A stretch of DNA of 58,800 nt. It comes from an uncultured Olsenella sp. GTDB lineage: Bacteria > Actinomycetota > Coriobacteriia > Coriobacteriales > Atopobiaceae. Made by a program: the position numbers and the translations under genes. Of the stretch, positions 1 to 8,605 are shown piece after piece (within the stretch, counting starts at the first letter, position 1; every line of letters starts with the position of its first letter). The notes beneath the pieces were generated by a model. The model saw nothing but the letters and a program-made list of their open reading frames with translations. It was not told where the DNA came from and did no database searches. Location of the stretch: contig OMVJ01000020.1 of NCBI GenBank assembly GCA_900314495.1, positions 1 through 58,800 of the forward strand, in the 5' to 3' direction.

Positions 1-1044
1 GCGGTGGGCGTCTCGGAGTGGGGCAGCCACAACTTCATGTACTCCCGCGGAGAGTCCTGCAGCTTCATGCAGTCCAGCGCCAACTTCTGGGTGGGGGCCT
101 ACCACTTTGACGGCCTGCGCATGGACGCCATCAGCCGCATCATCTACTGGCAGGGCGACGAGGCCCGCGGCGTCAACGCGGACGCCGTGCGCTTCGTGAA
201 GACCATGAACTCCGGCGTGAAGTCCCTGAACCCCGGGGTCTTCCTCGTCGCGGAGGACTCCACGGACCTGGCAGGCACCACCAAGCCCACGGAGGAGGGC
301 GGCCTGGGCTTTGACTACAAGTGGGACATGGGCTGGATGCACGACACGCTGGACTTCTTCCAGACCGACCCCTACTTCCGCTGTGGCAACTACCACAAGC
401 TGAGCTTCTCCATGATGTACTTTGGCAACGAGCACTACCTGTTGCCGCTCAGCCACGACGAGGTGGTGCACGGCAAGGCGACCATAGCCCAGAAGATGTG
501 GGGCGAGTACGAGCAGAAGTTCCCGCAGGCCCGCTCCCTGTACCTGTACATGATGGTGCACCCCGGCAAGAAGCTCAACTTCATGGGCTCGGAGATTGCC
601 CAGCTGCGCGAGTGGGACGAGAAGCGCGAGCAGGACTGGTTCCTCAAGCAGTACCCCCTGCACGACTCCTTCTACCACTACTGCCGCGACCTCAACCGCC
701 TGTACCTGAAGCACCCCGCCCTGTGGGACCAGGACTACGAGGACGCCGGCTTCCAGTGGCTGGACGTGGCCTCCGAGGAGCGCGTCATGTATGCCATCGA
801 GCGTCGCAGCAAGAAGGGCGAGCGGCTCGTGGCCGTGTTCAACCTCTCTGGAGCGGACCAGGGCGACTACACGGTGAAGATTCCGGGGGCAAAGCACGTT
901 CGCACGCTGATCGACACCTCGTGGGACATCTATTCCGGCGTCACTCCCAAGGGCAAGCAAAGCGTGAGGTACAGCGCAAAAACCGAGGAGCTGGCCTGCA
1001 CGCTACCCGCCTTCGCGAGTATCCTTCTGGAGGTAAAGGAATAG
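1..1044 (+). CDS. glgB: 1,4-alpha-glucan branching enzyme, C-terminal part (5' end outside window)
   Basis: GH13 enzyme that introduces alpha-1,6 branches into glycogen in the cytoplasm. The reading frame is open from base 1, so the gene starts upstream; about 347 codons, roughly half of a usual 620-730 residue GlgB, are visible. Seen: the region II motif FDGLRMDAI with the nucleophile Asp, region III VAEDS with the acid/base Glu, region IV PLSHDEVVHG, then a beta-sandwich C-terminal domain. WGSHNFMYSR upstream of region II is the GlgB-type lead-in. Its partners (glgA, glgC, glgP) are not in the window. The next gene begins 24 bases later on the same strand but is not related in function. The branching-enzyme call is firm; only the missing N-terminus is unknown. 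Confidence 0.93.
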   Translation, partial: AVGVSEWGSHNFMYSRGESCSFMQSSANFWVGAYHFDGLRMDAISRIIYWQGDEARGVNADAVRFVKTMNSGVKSLNPGVFLVAEDSTDLAGTTKPTEEGGLGFDYKWDMGWMHDTLDFFQTDPYFRCGNYHKLSFSMMYFGNEHYLLPLSHDEVVHGKATIAQKMWGEYEQKFPQARSLYLYMMVHPGKKLNFMGSEIAQLREWDEKREQDWFLKQYPLHDSFYHYCRDLNRLYLKHPALWDQDYEDAGFQWLDVASEERVMYAIERRSKKGERLVAVFNLSGADQGDYTVKIPGAKHVRTLIDTSWDIYSGVTPKGKQSVRYSAKTEELACTLPAFASILLEVKE

Positions 1045-1068
1045 CCTCTGACTCCCGCGGGGGGCATC

Positions 1069-2013
1069 ATGCCAGGCACGCCACCCACCCTACCTGCACT
1101 GCTTCTTGTGGCGGCCGCCCTTGTTGTGGCGGCCGCCCTCCTTTTGCGCACGCGCCGCGGCGAGCCCAGCGGCACGGGACGCCGGCGCCGGCCACGCGAC
1201 AGGGGCCAGAACGTGGTGGACTCCGCCCAGGGCATGTTCGGCTCATTGCGCGTCCTCTCGCTTGTTTGGGAGGACGGGGAGCCCGTGCGCGTGCTCGCAA
1301 GCGAGGGGTCGTTCCAGTCCGCAACCTACGTGGCGGAGGCCTCCTGGTACGTGCCCGTCTTCGAGTACTACTACCTGTACGACCTGCTGTTCGAGCTGGG
1401 GCTTCCCGTCCGCCGGGTGCTCATGCTGGGCGGGGGCGGATACTCCTACCCCAAGTGGCTGCTCGTCAACCACCCGCAGGTCCATATGGACGTGGTGGAG
1501 ATTGACCCCGTCGTGACCGGGCTTGCGCGCGACTACTTCTACCTGGACCGGCTGGAGGGGCTCTTCGGCGAGAAGGGAACGCAGGCGCCCGGCGCCCTGG
1601 GGCTGGTGCAGGGGGACGGCCGCGCCTACCTGGAGCATACGGGCGCCCGCTACGACGCCATCCTGAACGACACCTTCTCTGGCAAAGAGCCCACTCCCAC
1701 CCTTGCCAGCCTGCAGGCGGCGCGGCTCGCGCACGACCGGCTGGTGCCGGGCGGCGCCTACCTAGCGAACGTGATTGGCAGCCTGGAGGGCAGGCGGGCG
1801 CGCTACCCCCGCTCCGTGGTGCGGACGCTGGGGCAGGTCTTTGCCCATGTGTACATAGTGCCGTGTGGCAGGAGGGACCCCTCCAAGCTGGGCAACAACA
1901 TGGTCGTCGCCACGGATTCCGACGCGCCCTTCCCGGCGGGGTTCGAGCTGGCCACCACGGAGGCCGACCAAATCCTGCTCGACCCCACGGCCCGCACTGG
2001 GCTAGACTCATAG
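1069..2013 (+). CDS. membrane-anchored spermidine-synthase-fold protein
   Basis: 314 residues. An N-terminal hydrophobic segment (about residues 8-26, rich in Leu, Val and Ala) is followed by an Arg-rich stretch, which fits a single membrane anchor with the enzyme domain on the cytoplasmic side. The Rossmann part carries LMLGGGGYSYPKWLL (SAM-type glycine loop), VEIDP (acidic end of strand 2) and GDGRAYL, the pattern of the spermidine synthase/SpeE superfamily. Where true SpeE has a DSTDP-type catalytic segment this protein has LNDTFSG, so polyamine synthesis is doubtful; many actinobacterial members of this fold have unknown substrates. The ATG is preceded by a G-rich stretch. Function is not assigned beyond a SAM- or decarboxy-SAM-binding fold. 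Confidence 0.7.
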   Translation: MPGTPPTLPALLLVAAALVVAAALLLRTRRGEPSGTGRRRRPRDRGQNVVDSAQGMFGSLRVLSLVWEDGEPVRVLASEGSFQSATYVAEASWYVPVFEYYYLYDLLFELGLPVRRVLMLGGGGYSYPKWLLVNHPQVHMDVVEIDPVVTGLARDYFYLDRLEGLFGEKGTQAPGALGLVQGDGRAYLEHTGARYDAILNDTFSGKEPTPTLASLQAARLAHDRLVPGGAYLANVIGSLEGRRARYPRSVVRTLGQVFAHVYIVPCGRRDPSKLGNNMVVATDSDAPFPAGFELATTEADQILLDPTARTGLDS

Positions 2014-2048
2014 GCCGCACACGCCGGCCAAGACGGAAGAGCTCAGCC

Positions 2049-3044
2049 ATGACCACCCGCAACCACACGCAACCGCAACCCTCCAGCGCCGCCCCTGGCA
2101 AGGCCAGCAGCGTCTGGACCAGCAGCGCGGGCGTCTTCCTCTTCGCCACCATCAGCTGCTTCCTGTGGGGCAGCGCCTTCCCCTGCATAAAGGTCGGCTA
2201 CGGGCTGTTCGGCATTCCGGGTGGCGACGCCGCCTCGCAGATGCTCTTCGCCGGCACGCGCTTCTTCCTGGCCGGAATCGGCGTTATCGTGACCATGAGC
2301 CTCATCCGGCGCAGGCCGCTTCTGCCCAAACGGACGTCCTGGGGCCGCATCGTAGTCCTCTCCCTCTTCCAGACCACCCTGCAGTACCTGCTGTTTTACT
2401 ACGGCATGGCGCACGCCTCGGGCGTGGGCGGCTCCATCGTGGAGTCCACGAACACCTTCTTCTGCGTGCTCATTGCCGCACTGGTCTTCCATCTCGAGCG
2501 CCTGACCCCACGCAAGGTGCTCGGCTGCGCCCTCGGCTTCCTGGGCGTGCTGCTGGTCACGGTCACGGGAACAGGCCAGATGGGCTTCACCCTCGCGGGC
2601 GAGGGCGTCGTCCTGGTGTCCACGCTGGCCGCGGCAACGTCCTCCTCGCTCATCCAGGTCTTCTCGCGCAAGGACGACCCGGTCATGATGTCAGGCTGGC
2701 AGTTCGTGGTGGGCGGACTCACGCTCATTGCCGTCGGCCTGGCTGGCGGCGGCAGGCTCCAGCCAAGCGGGCCGGAGGCGCTCGTTCTGCTTGCCTACAT
2801 GGCCTTCATCTCCGCCGGGGCCTACACCCTCTGGTCCGTGCTGCTGAGCCACAATCCCGTCTCGCGCGTGACCATCTACGGCTTCGCCAACCCCGTCTTC
2901 GGCGTCATTCTCTCCGCCATCATCCTGGGCGAGGCGGACGCCGTCTCGCCGCTCATGGCGGCGGTGGCGCTGGCCCTGGTCGCGGCGGGCACCATCATCG
3001 TGAACATGAGACGGGGGGACGCACCTTTTGTCTCATCTGAATGA
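2049..3044 (+). CDS. EamA/DMT-family transporter (RhaT-like)
   Basis: 331 residues with about ten hydrophobic segments arranged as two EamA repeats, typical of drug/metabolite transporters in the cytoplasmic membrane. The first helix begins near residue 28 (FLFATISCFLWGSAFPCIKV); the WGSAFPCIK signature is characteristic of EamA proteins. I chose the ATG at 2049, preceded by GGAAGAG; an in-frame extension upstream lacks a good ribosome site and is hydrophilic. The substrate cannot be predicted. The stop codon TGA (3042-3044) lies inside the right arm of a 31-bp perfect inverted repeat shared with the convergent gene. Confidence 0.85.
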   Translation: MTTRNHTQPQPSSAAPGKASSVWTSSAGVFLFATISCFLWGSAFPCIKVGYGLFGIPGGDAASQMLFAGTRFFLAGIGVIVTMSLIRRRPLLPKRTSWGRIVVLSLFQTTLQYLLFYYGMAHASGVGGSIVESTNTFFCVLIAALVFHLERLTPRKVLGCALGFLGVLLVTVTGTGQMGFTLAGEGVVLVSTLAAATSSSLIQVFSRKDDPVMMSGWQFVVGGLTLIAVGLAGGGRLQPSGPEALVLLAYMAFISAGAYTLWSVLLSHNPVSRVTIYGFANPVFGVILSAIILGEADAVSPLMAAVALALVAAGTIIVNMRRGDAPFVSSE

Positions 3045-3071
3045 GACAAAAGGTGCGTCCCCCCGTCTCAT
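3006..3071. repeat. 31-bp perfect palindrome, family A (copy 1)
   Basis: Bases 3006-3036 are exactly reverse-complementary to 3041-3071 with a 4-base loop. The right arm reads ATGAGACAAAAGGTGCGTCC then CCCCGTCTCAT. It contains the stop codons of both convergent flanking genes (TGA 3042-3044 on plus; TGA read from 3070-3068 on minus). The right arm recurs with two mismatches at 14174-14204. It probably acts as a bidirectional terminator, although the element is longer and more conserved than a terminator needs to be. Confidence 0.9.
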
Positions 3072-3967
3072 TCGCCGTGAACGTTGACGGTCAGCCCCGC
3101 AGCCTCGCAAGCGTCGACAACCCCCTGCACGTCGGCGTCCGTCAGCTGGCGCACGCCTCGCATGCCGTAGTCCTTGTCCAAGGAATCGTATTTGGCCTCA
3201 CCCAGCTGGTGAAAGGGCAGGACATCCGCCCGCGTAATGCCAAGCTCGCAGATGCGCGCCACGTTCGCGGCCACGTTGTCCGCCGCGTCCGTAAAGCCGG
3301 GAATGATGGGCATGCGGGCGACAACATGGCCGCCCAGGGCCAGCACCTGGCGCAGGTTGGCATCGCGCAGGTCTGGGTCCAGGCCAATCTGCTCCATGCT
3401 GCGAGTGCGGTCGGCAATCTTGAAGTCCACCAGGAAGGTGTCAACGGCGGCAACCAGGCGCTCCACGTTGCCCCCCAGGGGAACGGCCAGGGTCGTCTCC
3501 ACCGCGGTGTTGGCCCCATGGCGGTGGCACTCCTCAAGCACCGCAAGGGCAAAGGAAAGGTTGCGGCCTGCCAGGCACTCGCCGCCGCTCAGCGTGATGC
3601 CCCCGCCAGACTCCTCGAAGAAGGGCATGTCACGCAGGAGGTCTTGGGCGAACTCGGTTACGTTGCGCTCCCGCCCCATGAGCTCCTTGGCCCCCGTGGG
3701 GCACTGCTCGGGCGTGCGGGGGCAGTCGCGAAGGCCGTCCCCGCCCTCGGCCATGCTGCAGTGAATGCACAGGCGGGACTTCCACGAGACCTCGGGCACG
3801 AAGCTCAGGTTCTCCGGGTTGCAGCACCAGGGGCACCGGAAGGGGCACCCCTTCAGAAAGCCCACGGTTCGGATGCCGCCGCCGTCGTGCAGCGAGAACC
3901 GCTGCACGTTGGTCACGGTGCCCACGGGTAGGCCGCTCGCGGTCTTTGTCTGGTCTGATCCCGGCAT
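3068..3967 (-). CDS. glycyl-radical enzyme activating protein (radical SAM)
   Basis: 299 residues. Radical SAM activase of the PflA family, which abstracts a hydrogen from the conserved Gly of its partner enzyme using SAM and a [4Fe-4S] cluster. Seen: CPFRCPWC (Cys41, Cys45, Cys48), the CX3CX2C cluster motif, then an insert with further cysteines (CIHC, DCPRTPEQC; about residues 67-90) that resembles a reduced ferredoxin-like domain, and a glycine-rich GGGITLSGGE segment (SAM binding). It follows the glycyl radical enzyme by 10 bases on the same strand, so the partner is clear. The final codon lies inside the palindrome at 3006-3071. The fewer cysteines in the insert suggest only one auxiliary cluster is certain. 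Confidence 0.93.
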   Translation of the reverse strand: MPGSDQTKTASGLPVGTVTNVQRFSLHDGGGIRTVGFLKGCPFRCPWCCNPENLSFVPEVSWKSRLCIHCSMAEGGDGLRDCPRTPEQCPTGAKELMGRERNVTEFAQDLLRDMPFFEESGGGITLSGGECLAGRNLSFALAVLEECHRHGANTAVETTLAVPLGGNVERLVAAVDTFLVDFKIADRTRSMEQIGLDPDLRDANLRQVLALGGHVVARMPIIPGFTDAADNVAANVARICELGITRADVLPFHQLGEAKYDSLDKDYGMRGVRQLTDADVQGVVDACEAAGLTVNVHGE

Positions 3968-3977
3968 GGTCGCCCTC

Positions 3978-6278
3978 CTACAGCACGTGCTCCGTCCGGT
4001 TGATGATGTCGTTCTGGATGGAGGCGCTCAGCTCAACGAACATGGCGCTGTAGCCAGCCACGCGCACCACCAGGTCGCGGTGGTTCTCTGGGTGAGCCTG
4101 GGCGTCCAAGAGGGTCGCCTTGTCCACCACGTTGAACTGGATGTGCTGGATGTGCAGCCTGCTGAAGGCGCGCAGGTAGGCCATGAGCTTCTGCAGACCC
4201 TGCTCCCCCGCCAGCGCTGAGGGCGAGAACTTCACGTTGAGCAGGCTGCCGTTGGAGTCCTGCACGTTATCCAACTTGGAGACGGACATGAGGCTGGCCG
4301 TGGGGCCATGCTTGTCGCGCCCCACCATGGGCGAGAGGCCACCATCCGCCAGCTGCTCACCCGCATGGCGGCCGTCGGGCGTGGCGCCTACCACCTCGCC
4401 CAGCGGGATGTGGGCAGACACCGTGTAGCTGCCGGGCTGGAAGTGGCCGCCACGGGGGTTGGCGTACTTCTCCACCTCGTGGCCGTAATAGGCGAGGAAG
4501 CGCTCACCCAGCTGGTCCACCTCGTCCACGTCGTTGCCGTACTTGGGGTAGCGGTTCACGAAGCGCTGGCGCAGGGCCTCGTCACCCTCCCCCTGCCAGT
4601 TGCGATCCAGGACGGCCATGAGCTGCGCGTAGGTCATGCTTTTCTCCTGGAAGACCACGCTGCGGATGACCTCCAGGGAGTCCGCCAGATTGGCCGTGCC
4701 CACGCCCTGGACGCCCGAGGGGTTGTAGCGCGCGCCGCCCTCCGTGATGTCGCGGCCGTTCTCCAGCGAGTCGTGCACCAAGGTAGAGAGGAGTGGCGTG
4801 GGGCTGGTGGCGCGGTGGGCCAGGTCGCAGGTGTTGCAGCCGCGCACCATAAGGGCGACGTAGCGGCTGATGGTCCCCTCCACCGCCTGGCACAGGCCCT
4901 CGAAGCTGGGGAATCCCTCAGGATGCTCGCGCAGGGTGATTTCCAGGCACTTCATCATGTTGAACATGCTGATGTCGTGCAGGCCGTACATCCGCCCGGG
5001 GATGGAGAGCTCCACGCAGCCCACCACGGCATAGTCGCGCGCGTCGGGCTCGCTCACACCGCGGTTCAGGAAGGCGGGAATGTTGACCTCGTCGTTGAAG
5101 ACCTGGGGGATGCCGTCACCCAGGCGGATGATCTCGCACGCCTTGTGCAGCAGCTCGTCCGGGGTGTCCTTGCTCACGCGTAGCGAGAGGTTGGGCTGGG
5201 GCAGGCGCGTGTCGCGCTGCAGGTCCAAAAGGAGGATGGAGAGCTCGTTGGTGGCGTCGCGCCCGCCAGCGTCCACGCCGCCCACCACCAGGTTGTAGCC
5301 CGTGGGGAAGCCGCCGAAGAACTTGGCGCTCTCCGTGGAGCGCAGGAAGACCACGGTGTTGGTCTTGAGGTAGAAGCACTGAAGAAGCTCGCGGATCTGC
5401 GCGCGCGTGACACCAGCCTGGATGGATGCGCGGTAGTAGGGCAGGAGGTACTGGTCCATGCGCCCGAGCGAGATGCTGCTGGCGTTGCTCTCGTGCTGCA
5501 GGGCAACGCAGAGGAGCCAGACCAGCTGCAGGGCGTCGTAGAGGTCGCGCGCGGGCTCGGTGGCCACGTGGTGCAGGACCTCCGCCATGCGGGAGAGCTC
5601 GGCAGCACGCTGGGGAGCCGTCGAGGGGTCGGCAATGTGCTCGCGCACCACGGCCTCGTAGCGGCGCACGTAGGCAATAACGCCGTCCATGCACATGAGG
5701 GATGCCTGGTAGAAGAGGTTCTGAGGCGCGCCAGCGGCGAGACTCGCTGCCTGCGCGCGAATACCACCCAGGCCCAGGCGCAAAACCTCCTCGTAGTCGG
5801 GGATGATGTGACCCTGGCCCTTGTCGGTCTGCGCCACGGCAAAGACCTTGTCCTTCTGCGCGGCAGCGACGTCGGCATCCAGATGGGCGCGGAACCAGTC
5901 GTTGAGCGAGCGGCCGCTCCAGTAGGGGGCAAGGACGTCGCGGTAGTAGGCCTTGTCCTCCTCGGACATCTGGAACTGGTCCTGCGGACGCGTGGGGAAC
6001 TTGTCCAGCTCGTCGATGATCCAGTAGGGGCTCATCTCTGGCGAGACCACGCCCGCGCGCGGGGTCGCGGTGCGGTTGCCCACCAGCAGGTCATCGTCGT
6101 CGAGCACGATCCTGTGGTTTGCGAGCAGGTGGCAGAAGGCCTTTGCGCGGCGCATGATGGCCGGCTCGCCCTCCGTCTGCTGGTAGCTCTGCATGTATAG
6201 CGTCGCGCGCTCTAGGTCCACCTGACGCGGGTTGGCAAACATGCCGTCCTTGATGCGCTGCGTCCTCTGCGTGAGCAT
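3978..6278 (-). CDS. glycyl radical enzyme, PflD/PflF (YbiW)-like
   Basis: 766 residues, the usual length for the PFL2-type family. Cys421 and Glu423 in GCVELSIPGR form the thiyl-radical site, and Gly742 in RVAGYSAMF is the glycyl radical site; both are intact. The single Cys followed by V-E marks a dehydratase/lyase-type enzyme and not pyruvate formate-lyase, which has two adjacent cysteines. The GCVELSIPG context is what I remember for E. coli YbiW/PflF, which also sits next to an activase and a fructose-6-phosphate aldolase. From that context I infer a ring-opening or dehydrating step on a phosphorylated polyol or anhydro-sugar; substrate unproven. It begins the operon with the activase, divergent from the DeoR regulator. 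Confidence 0.9.
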   Translation of the reverse strand: MLTQRTQRIKDGMFANPRQVDLERATLYMQSYQQTEGEPAIMRRAKAFCHLLANHRIVLDDDDLLVGNRTATPRAGVVSPEMSPYWIIDELDKFPTRPQDQFQMSEEDKAYYRDVLAPYWSGRSLNDWFRAHLDADVAAAQKDKVFAVAQTDKGQGHIIPDYEEVLRLGLGGIRAQAASLAAGAPQNLFYQASLMCMDGVIAYVRRYEAVVREHIADPSTAPQRAAELSRMAEVLHHVATEPARDLYDALQLVWLLCVALQHESNASSISLGRMDQYLLPYYRASIQAGVTRAQIRELLQCFYLKTNTVVFLRSTESAKFFGGFPTGYNLVVGGVDAGGRDATNELSILLLDLQRDTRLPQPNLSLRVSKDTPDELLHKACEIIRLGDGIPQVFNDEVNIPAFLNRGVSEPDARDYAVVGCVELSIPGRMYGLHDISMFNMMKCLEITLREHPEGFPSFEGLCQAVEGTISRYVALMVRGCNTCDLAHRATSPTPLLSTLVHDSLENGRDITEGGARYNPSGVQGVGTANLADSLEVIRSVVFQEKSMTYAQLMAVLDRNWQGEGDEALRQRFVNRYPKYGNDVDEVDQLGERFLAYYGHEVEKYANPRGGHFQPGSYTVSAHIPLGEVVGATPDGRHAGEQLADGGLSPMVGRDKHGPTASLMSVSKLDNVQDSNGSLLNVKFSPSALAGEQGLQKLMAYLRAFSRLHIQHIQFNVVDKATLLDAQAHPENHRDLVVRVAGYSAMFVELSASIQNDIINRTEHVL

Positions 6279-6360
6279 GGTGATTCCCTTCCTCGCCTAC
6301 GCGATGCCTCCAGCAACCGCGTTACTCCTTTTCGATTCCCATTGTATACCGATATTTCCC

Positions 6361-6390
6361 GTTTATTATTGATTTTCGGATTTATTGATT
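6361..6390. promoter_or_regulatory. candidate DeoR-family operator in the divergent promoter
   Basis: This AT-rich intergenic region (6279-6545) stands out from the GC-rich surroundings. It contains GTTTATTATTGATT (6361-6374) and TTTATTGATT (6381-6390), repeated about 16 bases apart. A closely similar pair (GGTTATTATCGATT at 8246-8259 and TTATTGATT at 8271-8279) precedes the aldolase gene. The shared pattern suggests that the DeoR-type regulator encoded between them binds both sites. The binding is inferred. Confidence 0.5.
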
Positions 6391-6545
6391 GTCTCCCGTT
6401 TGTTCGCGTTTTTTCCATATTTCGCGGACACATCCCAAGTTGCCCTCCCAATTACGCCGATAATAGCTGCTACCCGGCAGACACCGCACAAGGGGACGCC
6501 GTGCAACGCGTCCGCATTCGCCCATGCAGAGAGGCCAAGGGGCTC

Positions 6546-7301
6546 ATGTTTCGCACCGAAAGACAAACCATAATCCTGGAGGAGCTTGCCCGGGTGGGCC
6601 GCGTCTCCACCACCGAGCTCGCGCAGCGCTTCGGCGTGAGCGAGGACAGCATCCGCAAGGACCTTCAACGCCTGAGCGCCGACGGCCTCATCCAGCGCGT
6701 GTACGGCGGCGCCGTGAGCCTGGACGACACACCGGACCGCAACGTCACCGCGCGCGTGGACGACTACCGCCCCCAGAAGCAGCAGATAGCACAGAAGGCG
6801 TACGACCTCATCCAGAACGACCAGACCATCTACCTGGACGTCTCGTCCACCAACCTGTACCTAGCAGACCTCCTGGCCAAGGGCGAGAAGCACGTGATCG
6901 TGGTGTCCACCATGCTGGACGTGATCAAGCGCGTGGCAGCGGGGAAGAACGTCATAGCCCAGTGCCCCGGCGGCAAGATGGACGTGGAGCTCAACGGCTT
7001 CGTGGGCGCCACCACGCTCTCCGTGTTGCAAGACATGTGCTTTGACCTTGCGTTTCTTGGCGCACTGGGCGCCAATGTGGAGGACGACGCCGTCACCGTG
7101 TTTGACATGGAGGACGGCGTGGTCAAGAGGACCGTCCTGCACGGTGCGACGAAGGCATACGTGCTTGCCGATGCGCACAAATTTCACGCGCACGGGAACT
7201 ACCGGTACGCGGGCCTCTCCGACTTCACGGGCGTCATCACCGACGACGCGGGCGTGGCCTACGCGGACGCCATCCGCAAGCTGGGCATCGAGCTGCTGTA
7301 G
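6546..7301 (+). CDS. DeoR-family transcriptional regulator
   Basis: 251 residues from the ATG at 6546, which has AAGGGG close upstream and gives the standard DeoR length; the open frame extends further upstream but without family similarity. N-terminal winged helix-turn-helix: RQTIILEELARVGRVSTTEL, then FGVSEDSIRKDLQRL and the wing with RVYGGAV. The C-terminal part is the isomerase-like sugar-phosphate sensor domain (YLDVSSTN, GALGANVEDDAVTVFD). Such proteins usually repress sugar catabolic genes and release DNA on binding a phosphosugar. It is divergent from the glycyl radical enzyme operon and convergent with the aldolase gene, both of which carry a shared AT-rich motif at their promoters, so it is likely their local regulator. 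Confidence 0.92.
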   Translation: MFRTERQTIILEELARVGRVSTTELAQRFGVSEDSIRKDLQRLSADGLIQRVYGGAVSLDDTPDRNVTARVDDYRPQKQQIAQKAYDLIQNDQTIYLDVSSTNLYLADLLAKGEKHVIVVSTMLDVIKRVAAGKNVIAQCPGGKMDVELNGFVGATTLSVLQDMCFDLAFLGALGANVEDDAVTVFDMEDGVVKRTVLHGATKAYVLADAHKFHAHGNYRYAGLSDFTGVITDDAGVAYADAIRKLGIELL

Positions 7302-7345
7302 CCGACACAGCCCCGCTCGCGACGAAACTACCGAAGGAATACTGA

Positions 7346-7420
7346 TTTCGATTACACGCGTAACACGGTTTCGCATGAGTTTTTTCTTAGCGGTAAAACG
7401 GTTTACGTGTGTAACGAAAA
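7346..7420. terminator. imperfect inverted repeat between convergent genes
   Basis: 7346-7372 (TTTCG then ATTACACGCGTAACACGGTTT) pairs imperfectly with 7395-7420 (AAAACGGTTTACGTGTGTAA then CGAAAA). It lies in the 205-base gap between the convergent regulator and aldolase genes. Probably a bidirectional terminator; the inner TTACACGCGTAAC-like palindromes could also bind a protein. Confidence 0.45.
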
Positions 7421-7506
7421 CCCGCCTTTCTCGAAACGCAGACGCGCCGCCCCAAAGAGGACGGCGCCATCTCAACGGCTTGCCTTCTTTGACCGCTGGC
7501 CCGAAC

Positions 7507-8175
7507 CTACGCCTTGAACGTGGTGCGCCCGTAGGCCGCGTTCCAGGCCTGGGTGAACTCGTCCACGGCGATCTTGGTGCCGGGGTGGTCCACCATGGCG
7601 GAGACCACGGCGGGGGCGACGGTCACCGCCTCCGCGCCGGCGAGGACGAGCTCGTGCACCTGGTTGCCGTTCTTAAAGCTGGCGGCGCAGATCTTGGACG
7701 CGAGGCCGTGGACCTCCAGCATCTCCTGCAGCTCGCGCACGGCCTGGACGCCGTCGCCGTAGTTGCACATGCGGTTGACGTAGGGGGCCAGGTAGTCGGC
7801 GCCGTTCATGGCGGCGAGGAAGGCCTGGTCGGGGCTGTAGATGGCGGTGGCCAGCACGCCCAGGCCCTCGGCCTTGGCGGCCTTGATGGCGCGCAGGCCC
7901 TCGTGGGTGACGGGGATCTTCACGAACATGTTCTTGGGGCGCAGGGAGCAGATCTGGCGCGCCTCGGCGAGGATGCCCTCGTAGTCGGTGGCGACGACCT
8001 GCATGAAGAACTTCTGGTCAGGCGTGAGCACGGCGTTCATCCGCTGGAAGACCTCCTCGGGGGCCTTGCCCGACTTGGTGATGATGGTGGGGTTGGTGGT
8101 CACGCCTGCGATGGTGAGGTACTGGGACATCTCCGCGACCGCCTGCGCGTCCGCCGTGTCAAGAAAGAGCTCCAT
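7507..8175 (-). CDS. fsa: fructose-6-phosphate aldolase / transaldolase-like (FSA family)
   Basis: 222 residues, the short transaldolase subgroup (E. coli FSA has 220). Lys86 in FVKIPVT is the Schiff-base lysine; the N-terminal MELFLDTADAQAVAEMSQYL and GVTTNPTI motifs are standard. FSA enzymes reversibly cleave fructose 6-phosphate and prefer dihydroxyacetone or hydroxyacetone as donor with glyceraldehyde 3-phosphate. It is not in a pentose-phosphate gene context; its neighbours are the glycyl radical enzyme module, and its promoter shares an AT-rich motif with that operon. This suggests cleavage of the product made by the radical enzyme. The start at 8175 has a weak GGGAAT-type ribosome site. 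Confidence 0.92.
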   Translation of the reverse strand: MELFLDTADAQAVAEMSQYLTIAGVTTNPTIITKSGKAPEEVFQRMNAVLTPDQKFFMQVVATDYEGILAEARQICSLRPKNMFVKIPVTHEGLRAIKAAKAEGLGVLATAIYSPDQAFLAAMNGADYLAPYVNRMCNYGDGVQAVRELQEMLEVHGLASKICAASFKNGNQVHELVLAGAEAVTVAPAVVSAMVDHPGTKIAVDEFTQAWNAAYGRTTFKA

Positions 8176-8245
8176 TGCGATTCCCTTCGCTTCCCCGCCG
8201 GCCCCTTGCCGCGCGGATTCCTTTTCACGCTTTTCATGGTATCCC

Positions 8246-8279
8246 GGTTATTATCGATTGCAAGTGTTTTTTATTGATT
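8246..8279. promoter_or_regulatory. candidate DeoR-family operator upstream of the aldolase gene
   Basis: GGTTATTATCGATT (8246-8259) and TTATTGATT (8271-8279) match the pair at 6361-6390, including the preceding CCCG/TCCCG. They lie about 70-100 bases upstream of the aldolase start on the minus strand, in a promoter-like AT-rich patch. Function inferred from the shared motif. Confidence 0.45.
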
Positions 8280-8605
8280 TGTGCTCACCGCCACAACGCT
8301 TAGACACCTGCACGCGCCTTGGACACCCATGGATTCCGTTGCAGCCAGCTGCCCTCGTCTGCGGTGATAGCACCTCCCGTTCCGCATTCGGGCACCACAG
8401 AGAACGACCACGGCACGCAATGGAGCCAGGCAACCCGCCTGAGCTGCCCTTCATTGCTCGTCCCGAGTACTGATTCTATGAAGCGTGAACCTTCCTCGTG
8501 GCATCGCAAGGGTGACCCTGCTATTCTCGTGTCTGGCGCAAGACGCCATTAACCGACAAAATCATGCCGTTAGGCAGTACTTTTTATTGACTAAGTGAGG
8601 TAACT
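8280..8605. other. non-coding stretch before the esterase gene
   Basis: About 325 bases with no supported gene, of lower GC than its surroundings. It holds a short hairpin (8359-8385, TGCGG against CCGCA) and, close to the esterase ATG, the ribosome site TGAGGT. A long 5' leader or a decayed gene is possible; I recognise no riboswitch. Confidence 0.5.

Noticed and set aside
8290-8530. Possible T-box riboswitch on either strand upstream of the aldolase or esterase genes
   Set aside because: Fragments such as GGTGCTATCACCGC recall a T-box, but the TGGN bulge and a proper stem I are missing, and no aminoacyl-tRNA or amino acid gene follows.
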